A stretch of 64,000 nucleotides of DNA, taken from positions 32,306,480 through 32,370,479 of the forward strand of contig NC_080181.1 of NCBI RefSeq assembly GCF_950295315.1, written 5' to 3'. This DNA comes from Erinaceus europaeus. Taxonomy: Eukaryota > Chordata > Mammalia > Eulipotyphla > Erinaceidae. Made by a program: the position numbers and the translations under genes. The notes beneath the pieces were generated by a model. That model ran no database searches. It was given only the letters and a program-made list of their open reading frames with translations, and was not told where the DNA came from. Of the stretch, positions 31,353-42,210 are shown one piece after another. How positions within the stretch are numbered: the first letter of the stretch is position 1; every line of letters begins with the position of its first letter.

Positions 31353-31756
31353 AGAACAACTTTTAATGTTTGTCTACTTATCATTATTTCTTTCTTTTAT
31401 TTCTGATTCTCAGTGTCCTCTAGTTAGAGGGAGTTCTGCTTCAGCTCAGGGAGACAGACCATGAATTTACCTGAGATCACAGATGGTGTGAGTTGGGTTG
31501 ACAACCTCCACTCCAGGTGTGGAGGAATGATTGGTAAGCAGCCCACAAGCCCACATGCTTGTTAAGTATGCTAAAGAAACAGGTGCAGGACAGACAAAAG
31601 CACAGCAGTCAAGTGACTCTTTTTTTTTTAATGGCAGGAGAGGGTTCACTTAGAAGCAAGACAAAAGTATACTAACACAGGAATAAGCTTTGAGAAGGAC
31701 TTTTTCTTTCTTTCAATTCCAGAGAAAAGGCTGTTAAATACTTGCCAATCAATATT
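31353..31756. other. unique stretch
   Basis: A T run at 31620-31631. No repeat recognised. Confidence 0.4.
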
Positions 31757-31948
31757 AACATATATATTTGATAGAGACTGCAGGAACTAGAGAGAAATGA
31801 GTGAGATAGAATAGAAAGACAGAGAGATACCTGCAGGACTACTTCATCACTTATGAAACTTCCTCCCTGCAGGTTGGAACTGGGGATTTGACCCTGGTCC
31901 TTGAGCACTGTAATGTGTTCTCAACCAGGTGTGCCACTACCTGCCACC
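31757..31948 (-). mobile_element. class B SINE
   Basis: TTAACATATATATTTGATAG tail side, GACAGAGAGATACCTGCAGG, ACTACTTCATCACTTATGAA, TTTGACCCTGGTCC at the B box and head complement CAACCAGGTGTGCCACTACC. Confidence 0.88.
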
Positions 31949-31953
31949 CTGGC

Positions 31954-31956
31954 ATT

Positions 31957-32017
<61 letters not shown>

Positions 32018-32032
32018 TTTCTCTCTCTTTCT

Positions 32033-32071
<39 letters not shown>

Positions 32072-32352
32072 TTCTGCCTCCAGTCGCTGGGTCTTGGTAC
32101 CAGCACTGTGAATCCACCACTTCTGGTGGCATTTTTTTTCCTGTCTGAAAAAAAAAGTTGAGAGGGGAAGAGAAACTGGGAGTGGGAGAGAAAGATAGAC
32201 ACCTGCAGACCAGCTTCACCACTTGTGAAGCAACCACCCTGCAAGTGGGAAGCCAGGGGCTCAGACCAGGATCCTTGTGCAGGTCCTTGTATTTTGTACT
32301 ATGTGCATTTAATCCAGTGTGCATTTAATCCAGTGTGCCACCGCCTGCTACC
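31954..32352 (-). mobile_element. long-form SINE with (TTTC)n/(TC)n expansion and 16-bp internal duplication
   Basis: The left side is TTTC repeat (31957-32015) and TC repeat (32038-32070). GCCTCCAGTCGCTGGGTCTT is the 3' module. ACACCTGCAGACCAGCTTCA and GGGGCTCAGACCAGGATCC are body and B-box complement. TGTGCATTTAATCCAG is tandemly doubled at 32302-32317 and 32318-32333 in the head. Confidence 0.85.
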
Positions 32353-33670
32353 ATCCCAGCTTTTCTTAATGAGTTCACTCTACACATCAACCGTATTCAC
32401 GTTGTTGTTTGCTCTCTTCTATAGATGGAGTGCAATTGTACCAGTCTTATGACTTCTTAAGTTCCTTTGAGATAAAGTTCATTTTAGTTATTTCTCAATA
32501 TCTACCATGTTGTCAATGACAGTGACTTGCAAGCATTCTGTGTTCAAGAATAGATGTTAAATACACAATGAAGCATAATCAATATAACTCCTCAGATAGG
32601 GCTCATGTTTGGTTCTTGAGTTCCCTAGCTGGTGCTGTGGCATTGTGGGAAACTCTGGCCCTGTGGTGACTGTCCCTCTCCCTGTCTCATCTTTCAATCT
32701 GATTGGAAAGGCACTGACATATGATGGAAAACATTCTACTACATTTTTTAACCTTGGCGCTGCATATTCCAGAGTTGAGAGTTGCTCTGGTTTTTCTCCT
32801 CCCTCTTATAAATATTGATACATAATTCTCTCTCTCTCTCCCTCTCTCTCTATCAAGGAAGAACATCCTACTAACCACAGAAGGCAAGGAAAAACATTTA
32901 CTTTTTTTTTCCTGAGCCACATCTCTGCAAGAAAGAAGCTTTGCAGTTTTATTGTGTTAGGCATTTTTTGGTAAACCTTAAGGTCCTTTGAAGATTCACA
33001 CCCAGTGACTCCCTTAAGCTTTTCTCCAACTTCTGAGTTGTTCTTCCATCCCCCTTCAGTCTGGGTTATTTATAGAATCTTCTCAGGTTGTTTGTTTTCT
33101 AGGTAAACTGACCACTTTGCCATTGGGTAAACTGATCACAAACCCATGTGTTTGCCCTGCCAGGAAGCTCTATTGATCATTGCAAGATCAGATCCAGAAA
33201 GAGGAGTGATTTTAAAATATTCAAGAGTGAAAAGTAAATTGGAGTCCGTTTCATGTAAGAATTGTTATCTTACCACTGCAGAAATGGAGGCAGGAACAGA
33301 AAGCAAATGCAATGCCAAGCACTTATGCTCAGGAAGTCTCGACATGTGAAAATTTTGCCTCCCAGAGAAGCTTCGGTGATACTTGGGGATAGTTTTGGTA
33401 GCACAGCTTGGGTTTGATTTTTGCTCATTAGAAGACAGGGAGGCTGACCATCCTATAACATACAAGAAAGACTGCCCCGGCAAAGAGCTAGTGATCTAAA
33501 AGTCAGTATTGCTGAGGTCGAAATATTCAAAGAACCTGTCCAAGCAAATGAATGCAGTATAGAGCGAACAGTCAGAGAGAGAGGTGCACAAAAAGTTGAA
33601 CTCTACATTCTGAATCCTGTCTATATTCCCCACATAGCAGGAACCATGGAATGATAGTATTCCTAATAGT
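32353..33670. other. mostly unique stretch
   Basis: A (TC)n run lies at 32828-32852. ATATTCCAGAGTTGAGAGTT then GCTCTGGTTTTTCTCC at about 32764-32800 resembles a plus-strand class D 3' half. The rest, including 33.1-33.5 kb, is unassigned. Confidence 0.4.
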
Positions 33671-34062
33671 AGAGATTACTACCAAGGTTATTGCTGCAGC
33701 ATGTTGCCAACACTATGTATCCACTGCTCCTGGCAGCCTTTCCTTCCTTCCTTCCTTCCTTCCTTCCTTCCTTCCTTCCTTCCTTCCTTCCTTCCTTCCT
33801 TTCTTCTTTCCTTCCTTCCTTCCTTCCTTCTTTCCTTCCTATTTTCCTTCATTCCTTCCTATTTTATTTGATAGGACAGAGGGAAGTTAACAGGGGAAGA
33901 GGAGACCGAAAAGAAGAGAGAAAGATACCTGCAGACCTGCTTCAAAGCTTGTGAAGTCCCCCCCACCCCCCATAGCCTGAAGGTGAGGAGTAAGGGCTTG
34001 AAGCTGTGTTCTTGCCTATGGTAATGTTTGCCTTCAACTGGGTGTGTCACCACCCAGCCCCA
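33671..34062 (-). mobile_element. long-form class B SINE with (CCTT)n expansion
   Basis: ACCAAGGTTATTGCTGCAGC and ATCCACTGCTCCTGGCAGCC (3' module) are followed by about 120 bases of CCTT repeat (33739-33862). TTGATAGGACAGAGGGAAGT, ACCTGCAGACCTGCTTCAAA and head complement GTGTCACCACCCAGCCCC follow. Confidence 0.88.
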
Positions 34063-34627
34063 ATAAACATAAATGTTCATAAGGAATTATGAAACCAAAG
34101 TAACCTTATATTCCTCAAGTACAAGCAAGCTATGGCCTTCTGAATCCTCCCCCAGTCTGGTCTGCCCACAGCATTAACTTTGTGTTTTGTTTGATCAGTC
34201 AATCTTTGAGCAGTTAGTAGAGGTGACAGGCCTTTGTGGGCAATCCTGTATTTATCCTGAGACTGTAAACTGGCTTGCCCAAGTAGAGAAGAATGGATGG
34301 TGTTTTAAGAAGGCCCTTGACCTAATGTCAAGAGGTCTCTCTCTTAACTCCACCTTAGCTGCTGGTTTTTGTTTTGTTCTGCAGCTCAAATTCCTCTTCA
34401 TCTATTATGTGTGATGTGAACTTTGACTTGAAAGGTAGTAGTTCCCAGCTTTGACATCTCCAGATTTTTTTTTTCCCTTTTCCCATACCTCTCTTTAGCT
34501 CTGGGAATCAAATAGGTGACAAGCTACATAACTGCATCTCTGTTTATGAACTGGAGTACCATCATGGGCAAAAGTAAGAAGGGCAGAAGTAGCAACAGAA
34601 ATAATTAGAGATCAGGTGCAGGGACTA
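34063..34627. other. unique stretch
   Basis: No clear repeat or exon. A T run sits at 34466-34475. Confidence 0.4.
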
Positions 34628-34641
34628 CAATTATGGACTTT

Positions 34642-34939
34642 AAAAAAAAAATTTATATTTATTTATTTATTTTCCCTTTGTTGCCCTTGTTGCTTTTCAT
34701 TGTTGTTGTAGTTGTTATTGTTGTTATTGATGTCATCCTTGCTGGATAAGATAGAGAGAAATGGAGAGAGGAGGGGAAAAGAGAGGGGGAGAGAAAGGTA
34801 GACACCTGCAGACCTGCTTCACCACCTGTGAAGTGACTCCCCTGCAGGTGGGGAGCTGGGGGGCTCGAACTGGGATCTTTACCTGGACTTACGCTTTGTG
34901 CCACCTGCGCTTAACCCACTGTGCTACCGCCCGACTCCC
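34642..34939 (-). mobile_element. class A SINE with perfect target duplication
   Basis: Tail complement ATTTATATTTATTTATTTAT, B-box complement GGGGGCTCGAACTGGGATC, head complement GCTACCGCCCGACTCCC. CAATTATGGACTTT at 34628-34641 recurs at 34940-34953 (14 bp, perfect). Confidence 0.95.
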
Positions 34940-34989
34940 CAATTATGGACTTTTAAGTCATTGTAGGATAGAATCTTGGCCCTTATGAG

Positions 34990-35165
34990 CCCCAAGATAC
35001 TGAGCAGTTGTTTAACCTTTCTATTACTCGATGTCCTTTTCTATGAGAGGGAAACCACGGGATAATACCTACTTGTGCTGTTACTCAGGAAAAAACTGGA
35101 GATGATAAACCGCACGTGTTTAGAACAAACCCCAACAGAAAGAGCTAAATAAATGGAACCTGCCA
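34990..35165 (+). mobile_element. MIR remnant
   Basis: GCAGTTGTTTAACCTTTCTA, GATAATACCTACTTGTGCTG, AGATGATAAACCGCACGTGT, TTAGAACAAACCCCAACA and GCTAAATAAATGGAACC follow the order of the MIR 3' half in sense orientation ('acttaacctctctg...ggataataatagtacctac...gcttagaaca...ctcaataaatg'). Confidence 0.6.
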
Positions 35166-35291
35166 ATATGATTGGGTTTTGAAGCTCAAGGTCATATATA
35201 TTATCCACCCTGCCTTAAAGTCAGTCTGATAGCTGTACAAAATAGCATGTTCAGTATTGCTTGGGGTAAAATATATAATTCTATGTGAGTG

Positions 35292-35293
<2 letters not shown>

Positions 35294-35328
<35 letters not shown>
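35294..35328. repeat. (CA)n microsatellite
   Basis: A nearly pure CA run ending ACACAGACACAG. Confidence 0.9.
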
Positions 35329-35332
<4 letters not shown>

Positions 35333-35837
35333 AGTATAACACCAGAAGAATGATCTTGTGCCATTTACTATATATTAGCAAAAATAAATTACTTATGCAC
35401 TGTACTATAGCTCATTTCTCTGTCCATTCTCATTCCACATATCTCTTCACTATGATCTAGATGAAGACACACTAAATATTGTTCCTTTTCTTTGGCTTGT
35501 GGCTGGGGAGAAAAGCTTTGTAAGTTCTCACTCCCCGTGTTTCCCACCCTCCAAGAGGTCACTTGGCCTGTTTCCCCTATGTTAGTTAATGCAAAGCTTT
35601 CTCCAATACCAAGCCTCTCATTAATCCTATTAGTTTCAACAGCTCCATGACAGTTAATGCACTATTTAACACCCAGGAGGCAAGCGCTTCACTCGGATGA
35701 GTCTTTCATCATCTCTGCCCATCTGGAGTGCCTTTTAAACTTACAGAGCACCACCTGCCTAGGAAAACAATGAACTTGGGTCACTTTCTTTTCCATGCAG
35801 ACAGGGACCTCAAATAACACACTTGTGCCAGGAAAGA
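35329..35837. other. unique stretch, candidate regulatory DNA
   Basis: The part at 35580-35700 contains GTTAGTTAATGCAAAGC, CTCATTAATCCTATTAG and ACAGTTAATGCACTATTTAA, that is, several TAAT/ATGCAAA-type homeodomain/POU-like cores within 120 bases and no repeats. Conservation is untested. Confidence 0.3.
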
Positions 35838-35840
35838 GAC

Positions 35841-35912
35841 ATTATATTATATTATATTATATTATATTATATTATATTATATTATATTATATTATACTAT
35901 ATTATATTATAT
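35841..35912. repeat. (ATTAT)n pentanucleotide satellite
   Basis: About 14 head-to-tail ATTAT units with one interruption (ATACTAT). Confidence 0.95.
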
Positions 35913-36734
35913 ATCTATTTATTTATTTTGGTGATAGAGGGGAGGGCTAATCCTCCACAGATCATATTGGTCTTATCATTTTTTAGGGAATTACATTGAT
36001 ATTTGATTATATTTCCATCTGTGATTGACACCTGTTAATAACCTACAAGACGGGGTGAGGGTGTTTATATTGTCAGCCAGAGTTATCTATGACTTTATTT
36101 TTCATCAGCCTTGTCACTCAAGGGTAGCAGGGAAGGATATTATCTTTTTTTAAGATGCTGTCACAGATCTGCAGACATTGGACTGGGGAAATTGTCCTGC
36201 ACATCCACCTTTATGTTGGTTCTCAAGAAATATATTACCAAGATTTCACATAATGTTCAAATAATGCATTTCTAGACTTCAATTACCACTTTGATATGTT
36301 GATTGGCATTTGGCAATTATATTAATTTGAGGGCATATAAGTTCATGCAAGTAATTTTTTGTAATTATGTTGTGATTTTTGAATATTTGGGATAATTCTC
36401 AGAGCTTTCAGATCTCTGGTTCATTGGCTTTTGGACAGAAAAAAATTCTAAAAGAAATAAAGCTCTTCAAATAATTTGAAAACCCAATTGTATGTAAATA
36501 TATAGAAATGCTGATCTTAAAAATCAGTTACTGTGAGGTCAAGTGTATGACAGAGAAAAAATACATTCTAGACCAGCATAATTAAGAAAAAATAATTAAA
36601 GTTAAATGAATCAGTTTTTTTTTCACAAATCCCAAAAATCTCCAAACAATCTTCCAAACATGGTCAAAGAGCCTTTTAGAGGAAAAAAAAAGTGTATATG
36701 TATGTTTATATGTATATGTGTATATGTTTTATTG
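35913..36734. other. unique AT-rich stretch
   Basis: Nothing recognised apart from A and T runs and TATA-rich bases near 36695-36730. Confidence 0.4.
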
Positions 36735-36923
36735 TTTTTCTTTCCTTTTCTTTTTAATTCTTTATTTGTTGGATAGAGACAGATTTTGGGGCGGGGAGAG
36801 AGAGGGAGACAGAGACCTTCAACCTTACTTCATTACTCATGAAGCTTTCCCCCTGCTGTTGGGGAGTAGGGGCTTGAAGCCGTGTCCTTGAACACTTAAC
36901 CAGGTGTGCCACTGCCTGACCCC
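36735..36923 (-). mobile_element. class B SINE
   Basis: TTCTTTATTTGTTGGATAGA, GGAGACAGAGACCTTCAACC, CATTACTCATGAAGCTTTCC, GGGGCTTGAAGCCGTGTCC and head complement CCAGGTGTGCCACTGCCTGA. Confidence 0.9.
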
Positions 36924-36925
36924 TT

Positions 36926-37042
36926 GTTGTTTTTCCAGAGCTGCTTATCTGCTCTTGCTTCAGGAGTCTGAGCCTGGGATTTCAGGGCCAATGGAAATGA
37001 AAGTCTCTTACATAAACCACTGTGCTATTTTTCCAAGCCTAG
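36926..37042 (-). mobile_element. class D SINE
   Basis: TCCAGAGCTGCTTATCTGCT, GAGCCTGGGATTTCAGGGCC and CATAAACCACTGTGCTATTT are degraded class D landmarks in complement. It directly abuts the preceding class B element. Confidence 0.65.
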
Positions 37043-37280
37043 AATGTATGGTTTTTTCAACAAAAGATGTCAAGGTCCCAACAACAGACCTGTGGTGAAG
37101 GCCTGCCATATTTTTTGGATAGACTCATACTGCACGTCATGCAGGTTCTAGGTAAGAGAAAAGCTGATCTTCCCTTCATGCTGTGGTTAAGCACATTACC
37201 CTCTCACCAGCACCGCAGCACACGTCTAAGTATTCACAGAGCCAAGGACAAGTAAGTGAAAGGACATTAAGCATCTTTCT

Positions 37281-37574
37281 TTTTTTTTAAATTTTTTAAA
37301 AAATATTTATTTTATTTATTTATTCCCTTTTGTTGCCCTTGTTGTTTTATTGTTGTAGTTATTATTGTTGTTGTCATTGTTGGATAGGACAGAGAGAAAT
37401 GGAGAGAGGAGGGGAAGACAGAGAGGAGGAGAGAAAGACACCTGCAGACCAGCTTCACTGCCTGTGAAGTGACTCCCCTGCAGGTGGGGAGCCGGGGTTC
37501 GAACCGGGATCCTTATGCTGGTCCTTGTGCTTTGCGCCACCTGCGCTTAACCTGCTGCGCTACAGCCCGACTCC
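37281..37574 (-). mobile_element. class A SINE with perfect 16-bp target duplication
   Basis: Tail complement AAATATTTATTTTATTTATT, B-box complement GGGGTTCGAACCGGGATCC, head complement TGCTGCGCTACAGCCCGACT. CATTAAGCATCTTTCT occurs at 37265-37280 and 37575-37590. Confidence 0.96.
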
Positions 37575-37590
37575 CATTAAGCATCTTTCT

Positions 37591-38164
37591 AATTACAAAA
37601 GGTTCAAGGAAGAACGAACTGTCAAACTCCTGCCCTTTGGGTTTTCATGGTGTCTGCCTCACCCAGCAGCCCTGGCAAAGATGTTGTGGCGTATGTCTTG
37701 TTTTGACCCATGCCGGCCCCAGTATTTACCTGCAATAGCAGAATGTATGTCTTCTTTGCTCTTCTAGACCTCCCCAGCTTAACTGAAACTAAGGTGAACA
37801 CAATTTTAAATACCTTATTTAAGGCCGGTGATAGTGCTGAGCTGACTTCCAGTTATTGTACAGAAAAGAAGGCCCAGAGATAACTGAATGGGTATAAAAT
37901 TCAGTTTCCAGTTATCTCCTTTTGCCTTATTTTGGATCCATTTTTTCATGCCCTTCCACTCCCCTCCTCAGAGCTAGTCTTTAAGTGGAATGGAGTTTTT
38001 TCTCCCCCAGAGAGTAATCTTTTGAAATAATTGATTTATCATGATCCTTTAATTTTCTTAGAAGGTATTAGAACTGAGGACTTTGAATCTTCACTAGGCA
38101 AGGAAAAAACAAGGAAGAAGAGGGAAACATAAAAAGATATGGAACATATTTTCAGTGGAATAAA
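37591..38164. other. unique stretch
   Basis: No repeat or exon recognised. Confidence 0.45.
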
Positions 38165-38289
38165 ACTAATTTTGATTCTTTTAATTACATTTTATTAGTG
38201 GTTTAACAGTGATTTACAAGATTATAAAATAATAGAAGTATAAGTCTATACCATTCTCACCACCAAAGTTCTGTGCCTCCATATCTCTT
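38165..38289 (-). mobile_element. L1 3'-end fragment, part 1
   Basis: TTTTATTAGTGGTTTAACAG, AAGATTATAAAATAATAGAA and CATTCTCACCACCAAAGTTC parallel the copies at 43.6 and 52.5 kb. In sense this is the L1-style end 'gaactttggtggtgggaatggtgtggaattatacccc'. A class B SINE splits it. Confidence 0.75.
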
Positions 38290-38514
38290 TTTTTAAACTT
38301 GTTTTGTTAGTATCTTTACTTATTTGTTGCTTAGAGACAGTCAGAAATTGAGGGGAGAGAGGAAAGAGAGAGGGAGAGGGATAGAGAGACACTTGCAGCC
38401 CTGCTTCACCATTTACAAAGCTTCCCCCCTGTAGGTGGGAACCAGGGTCTTGAACCTGGCCCTTGCATATTGTAACATGTGCACTCAGCCAGATGCACCA
38501 CTGCCCAGCCCTTT
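38290..38514 (-). mobile_element. class B SINE inserted in L1
   Basis: TTTGTTGCTTAGAGACAGTC, GAGACACTTGCAGCCCTGCT, GTCTTGAACCTGGCCCTTGC and head complement CCAGATGCACCACTGCCCAG. Host bases around GTGCC..TC..ATCTCTTT occur on both sides. Confidence 0.9.
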
Positions 38515-38789
38515 GTGCCCTCACATCTCTTTATTGGTAACCATTATAATTTTCCTAAGGTCACAGATATAGGTTGAATATATATGTATATATATTTGTG
38601 CATTTCAGTTGTCTATATTCCACATAGAAGTGAAATCATCCATCACTTCCTTCCTTACTTCACTGAGCATAATCATTGCTAGTTCCTTTCAATTTGTCCC
38701 AAAGGGCACAATATAATCTTTTTTTAAAACTGCTGAGTTTAAACTGCTCCACTGAACATATGCCCATGAATTCTTTGTTGTGTATCTTT
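38515..38789 (-). mobile_element. L1 3'-end fragment, part 2
   Basis: GTGCCCTCACATCTCTTTAT, CAGATATAGGTTGAATATAT, GAAGTGAAATCATCCATCAC and CACTGAGCATAATCATTGCT continue the L1 complement (sense 'agcaatgattatgctcagtgaagtaagg'). Confidence 0.75.
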
Positions 38790-39003
38790 TTTTTAATTTT
38801 TATTATCTTTATTTTATTTACTAGATAGAGACAGCCAGAAATTGAGAGGGAAGGAGATGATAGAGAGGGAGAGACAGAGAGACACCGCAACACTGCTTCA
38901 CCACTTGCAAAGCATTCTCCCTGAAGGTGGGGACTGGGGGCTTGAACCTGGGTCCTTGTGCCCTGTAACATGTGCACTCAACCAGGGGTGCCACCACCCA
39001 GCC
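38790..39003 (-). mobile_element. class B SINE
   Basis: TATTTACTAGATAGAGACAG, AGAGACACCGCAACACTGCT, GGGCTTGAACCTGGGTCC, head complement CCAGGGGTGCCACCACCCAG. Flanks TTGTTGTGTATCT / TTGTTCTGTATCT suggest a target duplication with one mismatch. Confidence 0.92.
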
Positions 39004-39029
39004 CTTTGTTCTGTATCTATAAAACTAAA

Positions 39030-39320
39030 ATGGGGGTTGTGTGGTGTTGCACCTAGTTGAGTGTACACATTACAGTGCACAAAGACTTGGGTTCCAGTCC
39101 CTTGCCTCCCACTTACAGGGGAGATGCTTCGGGGGTGATGAAGCAGGTATGCAGATGTCTATCTTTCTCCCTCTCTGTTTCCCCCTCACAGTGTATCTCT
39201 AGCTTATCAAAAAATAAAATAAAAATATTTAAAAAGTGAAAAAAATATGGCCACCAGAAGTAGTTGATTCATAGTACAATAACCCTGCAGTAATCAGCAG
39301 CAATAACCCTGGTGGAAAAA
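39030..39320 (+). mobile_element. class B SINE, long form
   Basis: GTGTGGTGTTGCACCTAGTT head, TTGGGTTCCAGTCCCTTGCC B box, CTTCGGGGGTGATGAAGCAG, TC-rich strip, then 3' module GCCACCAGAAGTAGTTGATT and AGCAATAACCCTGGTGGAAA. Confidence 0.88.
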
Positions 39321-39498
39321 CAAAAACAAAAACCAAATAAACAAAGAAATCCTAAAAGGAGTGCTAATCTCTCTTTTTCTTCACAATGAGTTTCATGCAA
39401 GTATATCATTCATAACTTATGTCAAAACCAATAGATTTTATCATACCCATGAAACTGAAGCCAACCTAGAGCAAGAGGGACATAAACCCATTATTACT
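39321..39498. other. unassigned short stretch
   Basis: A-rich at the left, otherwise unique. Confidence 0.35.
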
Positions 39499-39712
39499 GG
39501 GGGCCAGGCAGTGGTGCACCTGGTTAAATGCTCACACTACAGTGCACAAGGACCCGGGCTCAAGTCCCTGGTTCACACCTGCATGGGGAATACTTCACGA
39601 GTGGTGACGCAGTGCTGCGGGTGTCTGTCTGTCTTGCTCCCTCTCTGTCTCCCCTGCCTCCTTTCCTTCTCTATGTCTCTACCCAATAATAAATAAATAA
39701 TTTAAAAAATCA
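39499..39712 (+). mobile_element. class B SINE
   Basis: GGGGGCCAGGCAGTGGTGCA head, CCGGGCTCAAGTCCCTGGTT B box, CTTCACGAGTGGTGACGCAG, tail CCCAATAATAAATAAATAAT. Confidence 0.93.
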
Positions 39713-39773
39713 CTCAAAATCTATTACTTTTTAAACACTAGTGTAGAAAGATTACTTAAGAAGAGAACAAGGA

Positions 39774-39900
39774 TGGGCCATGGAGGCAGCTCAGCAGTTT
39801 AGCACAGACTCTGCATGCATGCAGGAGGCCCTGGGTTCTGCCCCTAGTATTGGGGAGGGGGGAGAAGGCTGATTAGTGTTCTGGTCTTTCATTTAAAGAT
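39774..39900 (+). mobile_element. diverged tRNA-SINE, class D-like
   Basis: GGGCCATGGAGGCAGCTCAG, CATGCAGGAGGCCCTGGGTT then CTGCCCCTAGTATTGG are head and B-box-like bases. The tail is short. Confidence 0.55.
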
Positions 39901-40137
39901 ATGTAAATGAGGGGGATTACAATGTTTAAAAGAAGAGGAAAACTTGAACCAATTACAGATAGAAAACCAATTTATGACTAAGAGTTCCCTCTCTCTCTCT
40001 CTCTTTTTGTCCAACTCAGTGTCCTGACTTTGTAAAGTTGGGTATATGTATTTTTCTTCATTAAACTAAAAATAAATATGTTGGCTCTTACTGAAATAGC
40101 CATTTTTATTAAAAACTGTGTGATATTTAGACTATGT
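39901..40137. other. unique stretch
   Basis: A short TC tract at 39990-40005; otherwise nothing. Confidence 0.4.
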
Positions 40138-40149
40138 AATAACCTTTTT

Positions 40150-40431
40150 TTATATGTATTTATTTGTTTTCCTTTTTGTTCCCCTTGTTTTTATCGTTGT
40201 AGTTATTATTGTTGTTGATGTTGTCATTGTTGGATAGGACAGAGAGAAATGGAGAGAGGAGGGGAAGACATAGAGAGACAGACAGACAGACAGACACCTG
40301 CAGACCTGCTTCAATGCCTGTGAAGCGACTTCCCTGCAGGCGAGGACCCAAGGGCTCGAACTGGGATCCTCACACTGGTCCTTCCGCTTTGCGCCACGTG
40401 CGCTTAACCCATTGCGCTACTGCCGACTCCC
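40150..40431 (-). mobile_element. class A SINE
   Basis: Tail complement TATATGTATTTATTTGTTTT, CATAGAGAGACAGACAGACA strip, B-box complement GGGCTCGAACTGGGATCC, head complement GCGCTACTGCCGACTCCC. ATAACCTTTTTT flanks both sides (40138 and 40432). Confidence 0.94.
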
Positions 40432-40449
40432 ATAACCTTTTTTTTTTTT

Positions 40450-40565
40450 TAAAGTAACTTATTTTCTTTATTGAGAAAGGCAAGCTCAGAACTCTGGCAC
40501 ATAGGGTGCTAGGGCTTGAATCTGGGACTCTGTGCTTGCAAGCCCAGACCTCCACTTCTAGATCC
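40450..40565 (-). mobile_element. class D-like SINE fragment
   Basis: AAGCTCAGAACTCTGGCACA, GGTGCTAGGGCTTGAATCTG and CTGTGCTTGCAAGCCC in complement. Head lost or diverged. Confidence 0.5.
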
Positions 40566-40626
40566 ATTTAGGTTGTGATATTTGTAGGACCTTGGAGCCC
40601 TGGATGGGAAGAAATTATGAAATATA

Positions 40627-40910
40627 AGGAGTCGAACAGTGTTGCAATGGGTTAAATGCACATAGTATGAAGTTTAGGGACACAATCAAGGATCCAGGTT
40701 TGAGCCCCCACCACCCCACCTGCAGGGGATCACTTCAGAAGTAGTGAAGCAGGTCTGCAGGTGTCTGTCTTTCTTCCTTTCCATCTTCTCTCTTCTCTCA
40801 ATTTCTCTTTGTCTTATTCAATAAATGCAAAAAAAAAAAAAATTGACTCCCAGAAGCAGTGGATTTATAGTGCAGGTACCAATTCCCAGTGATAACCCTG
40901 GAGACAAAAA
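40627..40910 (+). mobile_element. class A SINE, long form, old
   Basis: AGGAGTCGAACAGTGTTGCA head, GGTTTGAGCCCCCACC B box, CAGGTCTGCAGGTGTCTGTC, then an A run and the 3' module (CCCAGAAGCAGTGGATTTAT, CAGTGATAACCCTGGAGACA). Confidence 0.9.
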
Positions 40911-41527
40911 CTAAGCAAAACAAAACAGAACAAAACATTATTCCTGTAACTTCTGTCAATATTTGGGATGGTTCTGATGTTTTATTCCTTTTATTCTCCA
41001 CCTCCTATTCTCACCAGCTTCTGTCAGTCATACATCAAAATATATCCAGAATGCTCTTGTTACTTAGAACCTCCACTGCTGCCATAATGAACTAAACTGT
41101 GTATTTGCAGCTCCTTGCTTCCATTGTCCCCAGTCTCTTCTCAATCTATGGTGATCATTTAAATGTACAAGTTGGATTATATTCAAAGTGTATAATATCT
41201 TTTCATTTCATTCTCAATAATACATATCCTGCCTGCTTCTTTTCAAACCCCATCAACTCAATGCCTGCCTTTTTACAAGATGTAAAACCCACAAGACCAG
41301 AAAATTCTATCAATTCTCTTTTACCACTGCATCACCATGGCAAAGGATAATCCTTGGCTTAGAATAGGTATTAAATCCTTGCTGGATGGATGATGAAGAA
41401 AAAAGTTGAGAAACTTAGAGACTAGGTGGGACATTTTCAAGAGAGAGTTAGAAGGAAAATACGGACAAATGGTAAGGCAGAATGTTTAAGATGCTTTTGC
41501 TACAGATTAAGTCATACTTCCTCTCCT
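40911..41527. other. unique stretch
   Basis: No repeat or exon recognised over about 620 bases. Confidence 0.45.
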
Positions 41528-41652
41528 TTTTTTTTTTTTCTCCAGGTAACTGCTCATCTCTATTATATGGTGGTGCAGGGGATTGAACCTGGGATTTTGG
41601 AGCCTCTGGCATAGGGGTCTGTTTGCATAACCATTATGTTATCTACTCCCAC
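41528..41652 (-). mobile_element. class D SINE
   Basis: CTCCAGGTAACTGCTCATCT, GGTGCAGGGGATTGAACCTG, TTTGGAGCCTCTGGCATAGG and head complement TAACCATTATGTTATCTACT. Confidence 0.85.
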
Positions 41653-42198
41653 CCTCTTCTCATCCTTCAGTGCTTTCTTTTAAAGCAATGAAGCTTAAAA
41701 TTTCTTTCAAATGCATTTTTTTTCTATCACTATAGTGTAATTTGTCTTGATACTCTTCGAAGGTTGGTTTATATAGCACCCCAGTTAAATTTTGACTCTA
41801 ATTACTTGTGTATCATTGCTTGGGAATTCAGTGAACATATTGAATACTGAAAAGCATGTTTATGTCTATACATATGTGTATCCATAAGAACTTTTTCTTC
41901 TTTTGCTTCAATACCAGTCACCCACATGTGTGCAGCTAGCTATTCAGTTTATATTACTGCTCAGTGGTCACCCAACAACGCTAGTCAAAAAAGGCACTTA
42001 CTTCTTGGTATGGGTCTATGAAACTTCATCATGTTCATGATTGCAGGAAGGACAGAAACTCTCCTACAGTGACACCTACTAGATGTTTATCTCAGCCCTC
42101 TGCAGATTCACCACATGTGCTTCTCCAGCCCATGTGGTTCAGATTATGAAGCAAATTGAGAATATGGTGTCCCATGAGGGAGACTTGTGAAGTATAGA
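41653..42198. other. unique stretch
   Basis: Nothing recognised. Confidence 0.45.
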
Positions 42199-42210
42199 AT
42201 TTCTACTCTG

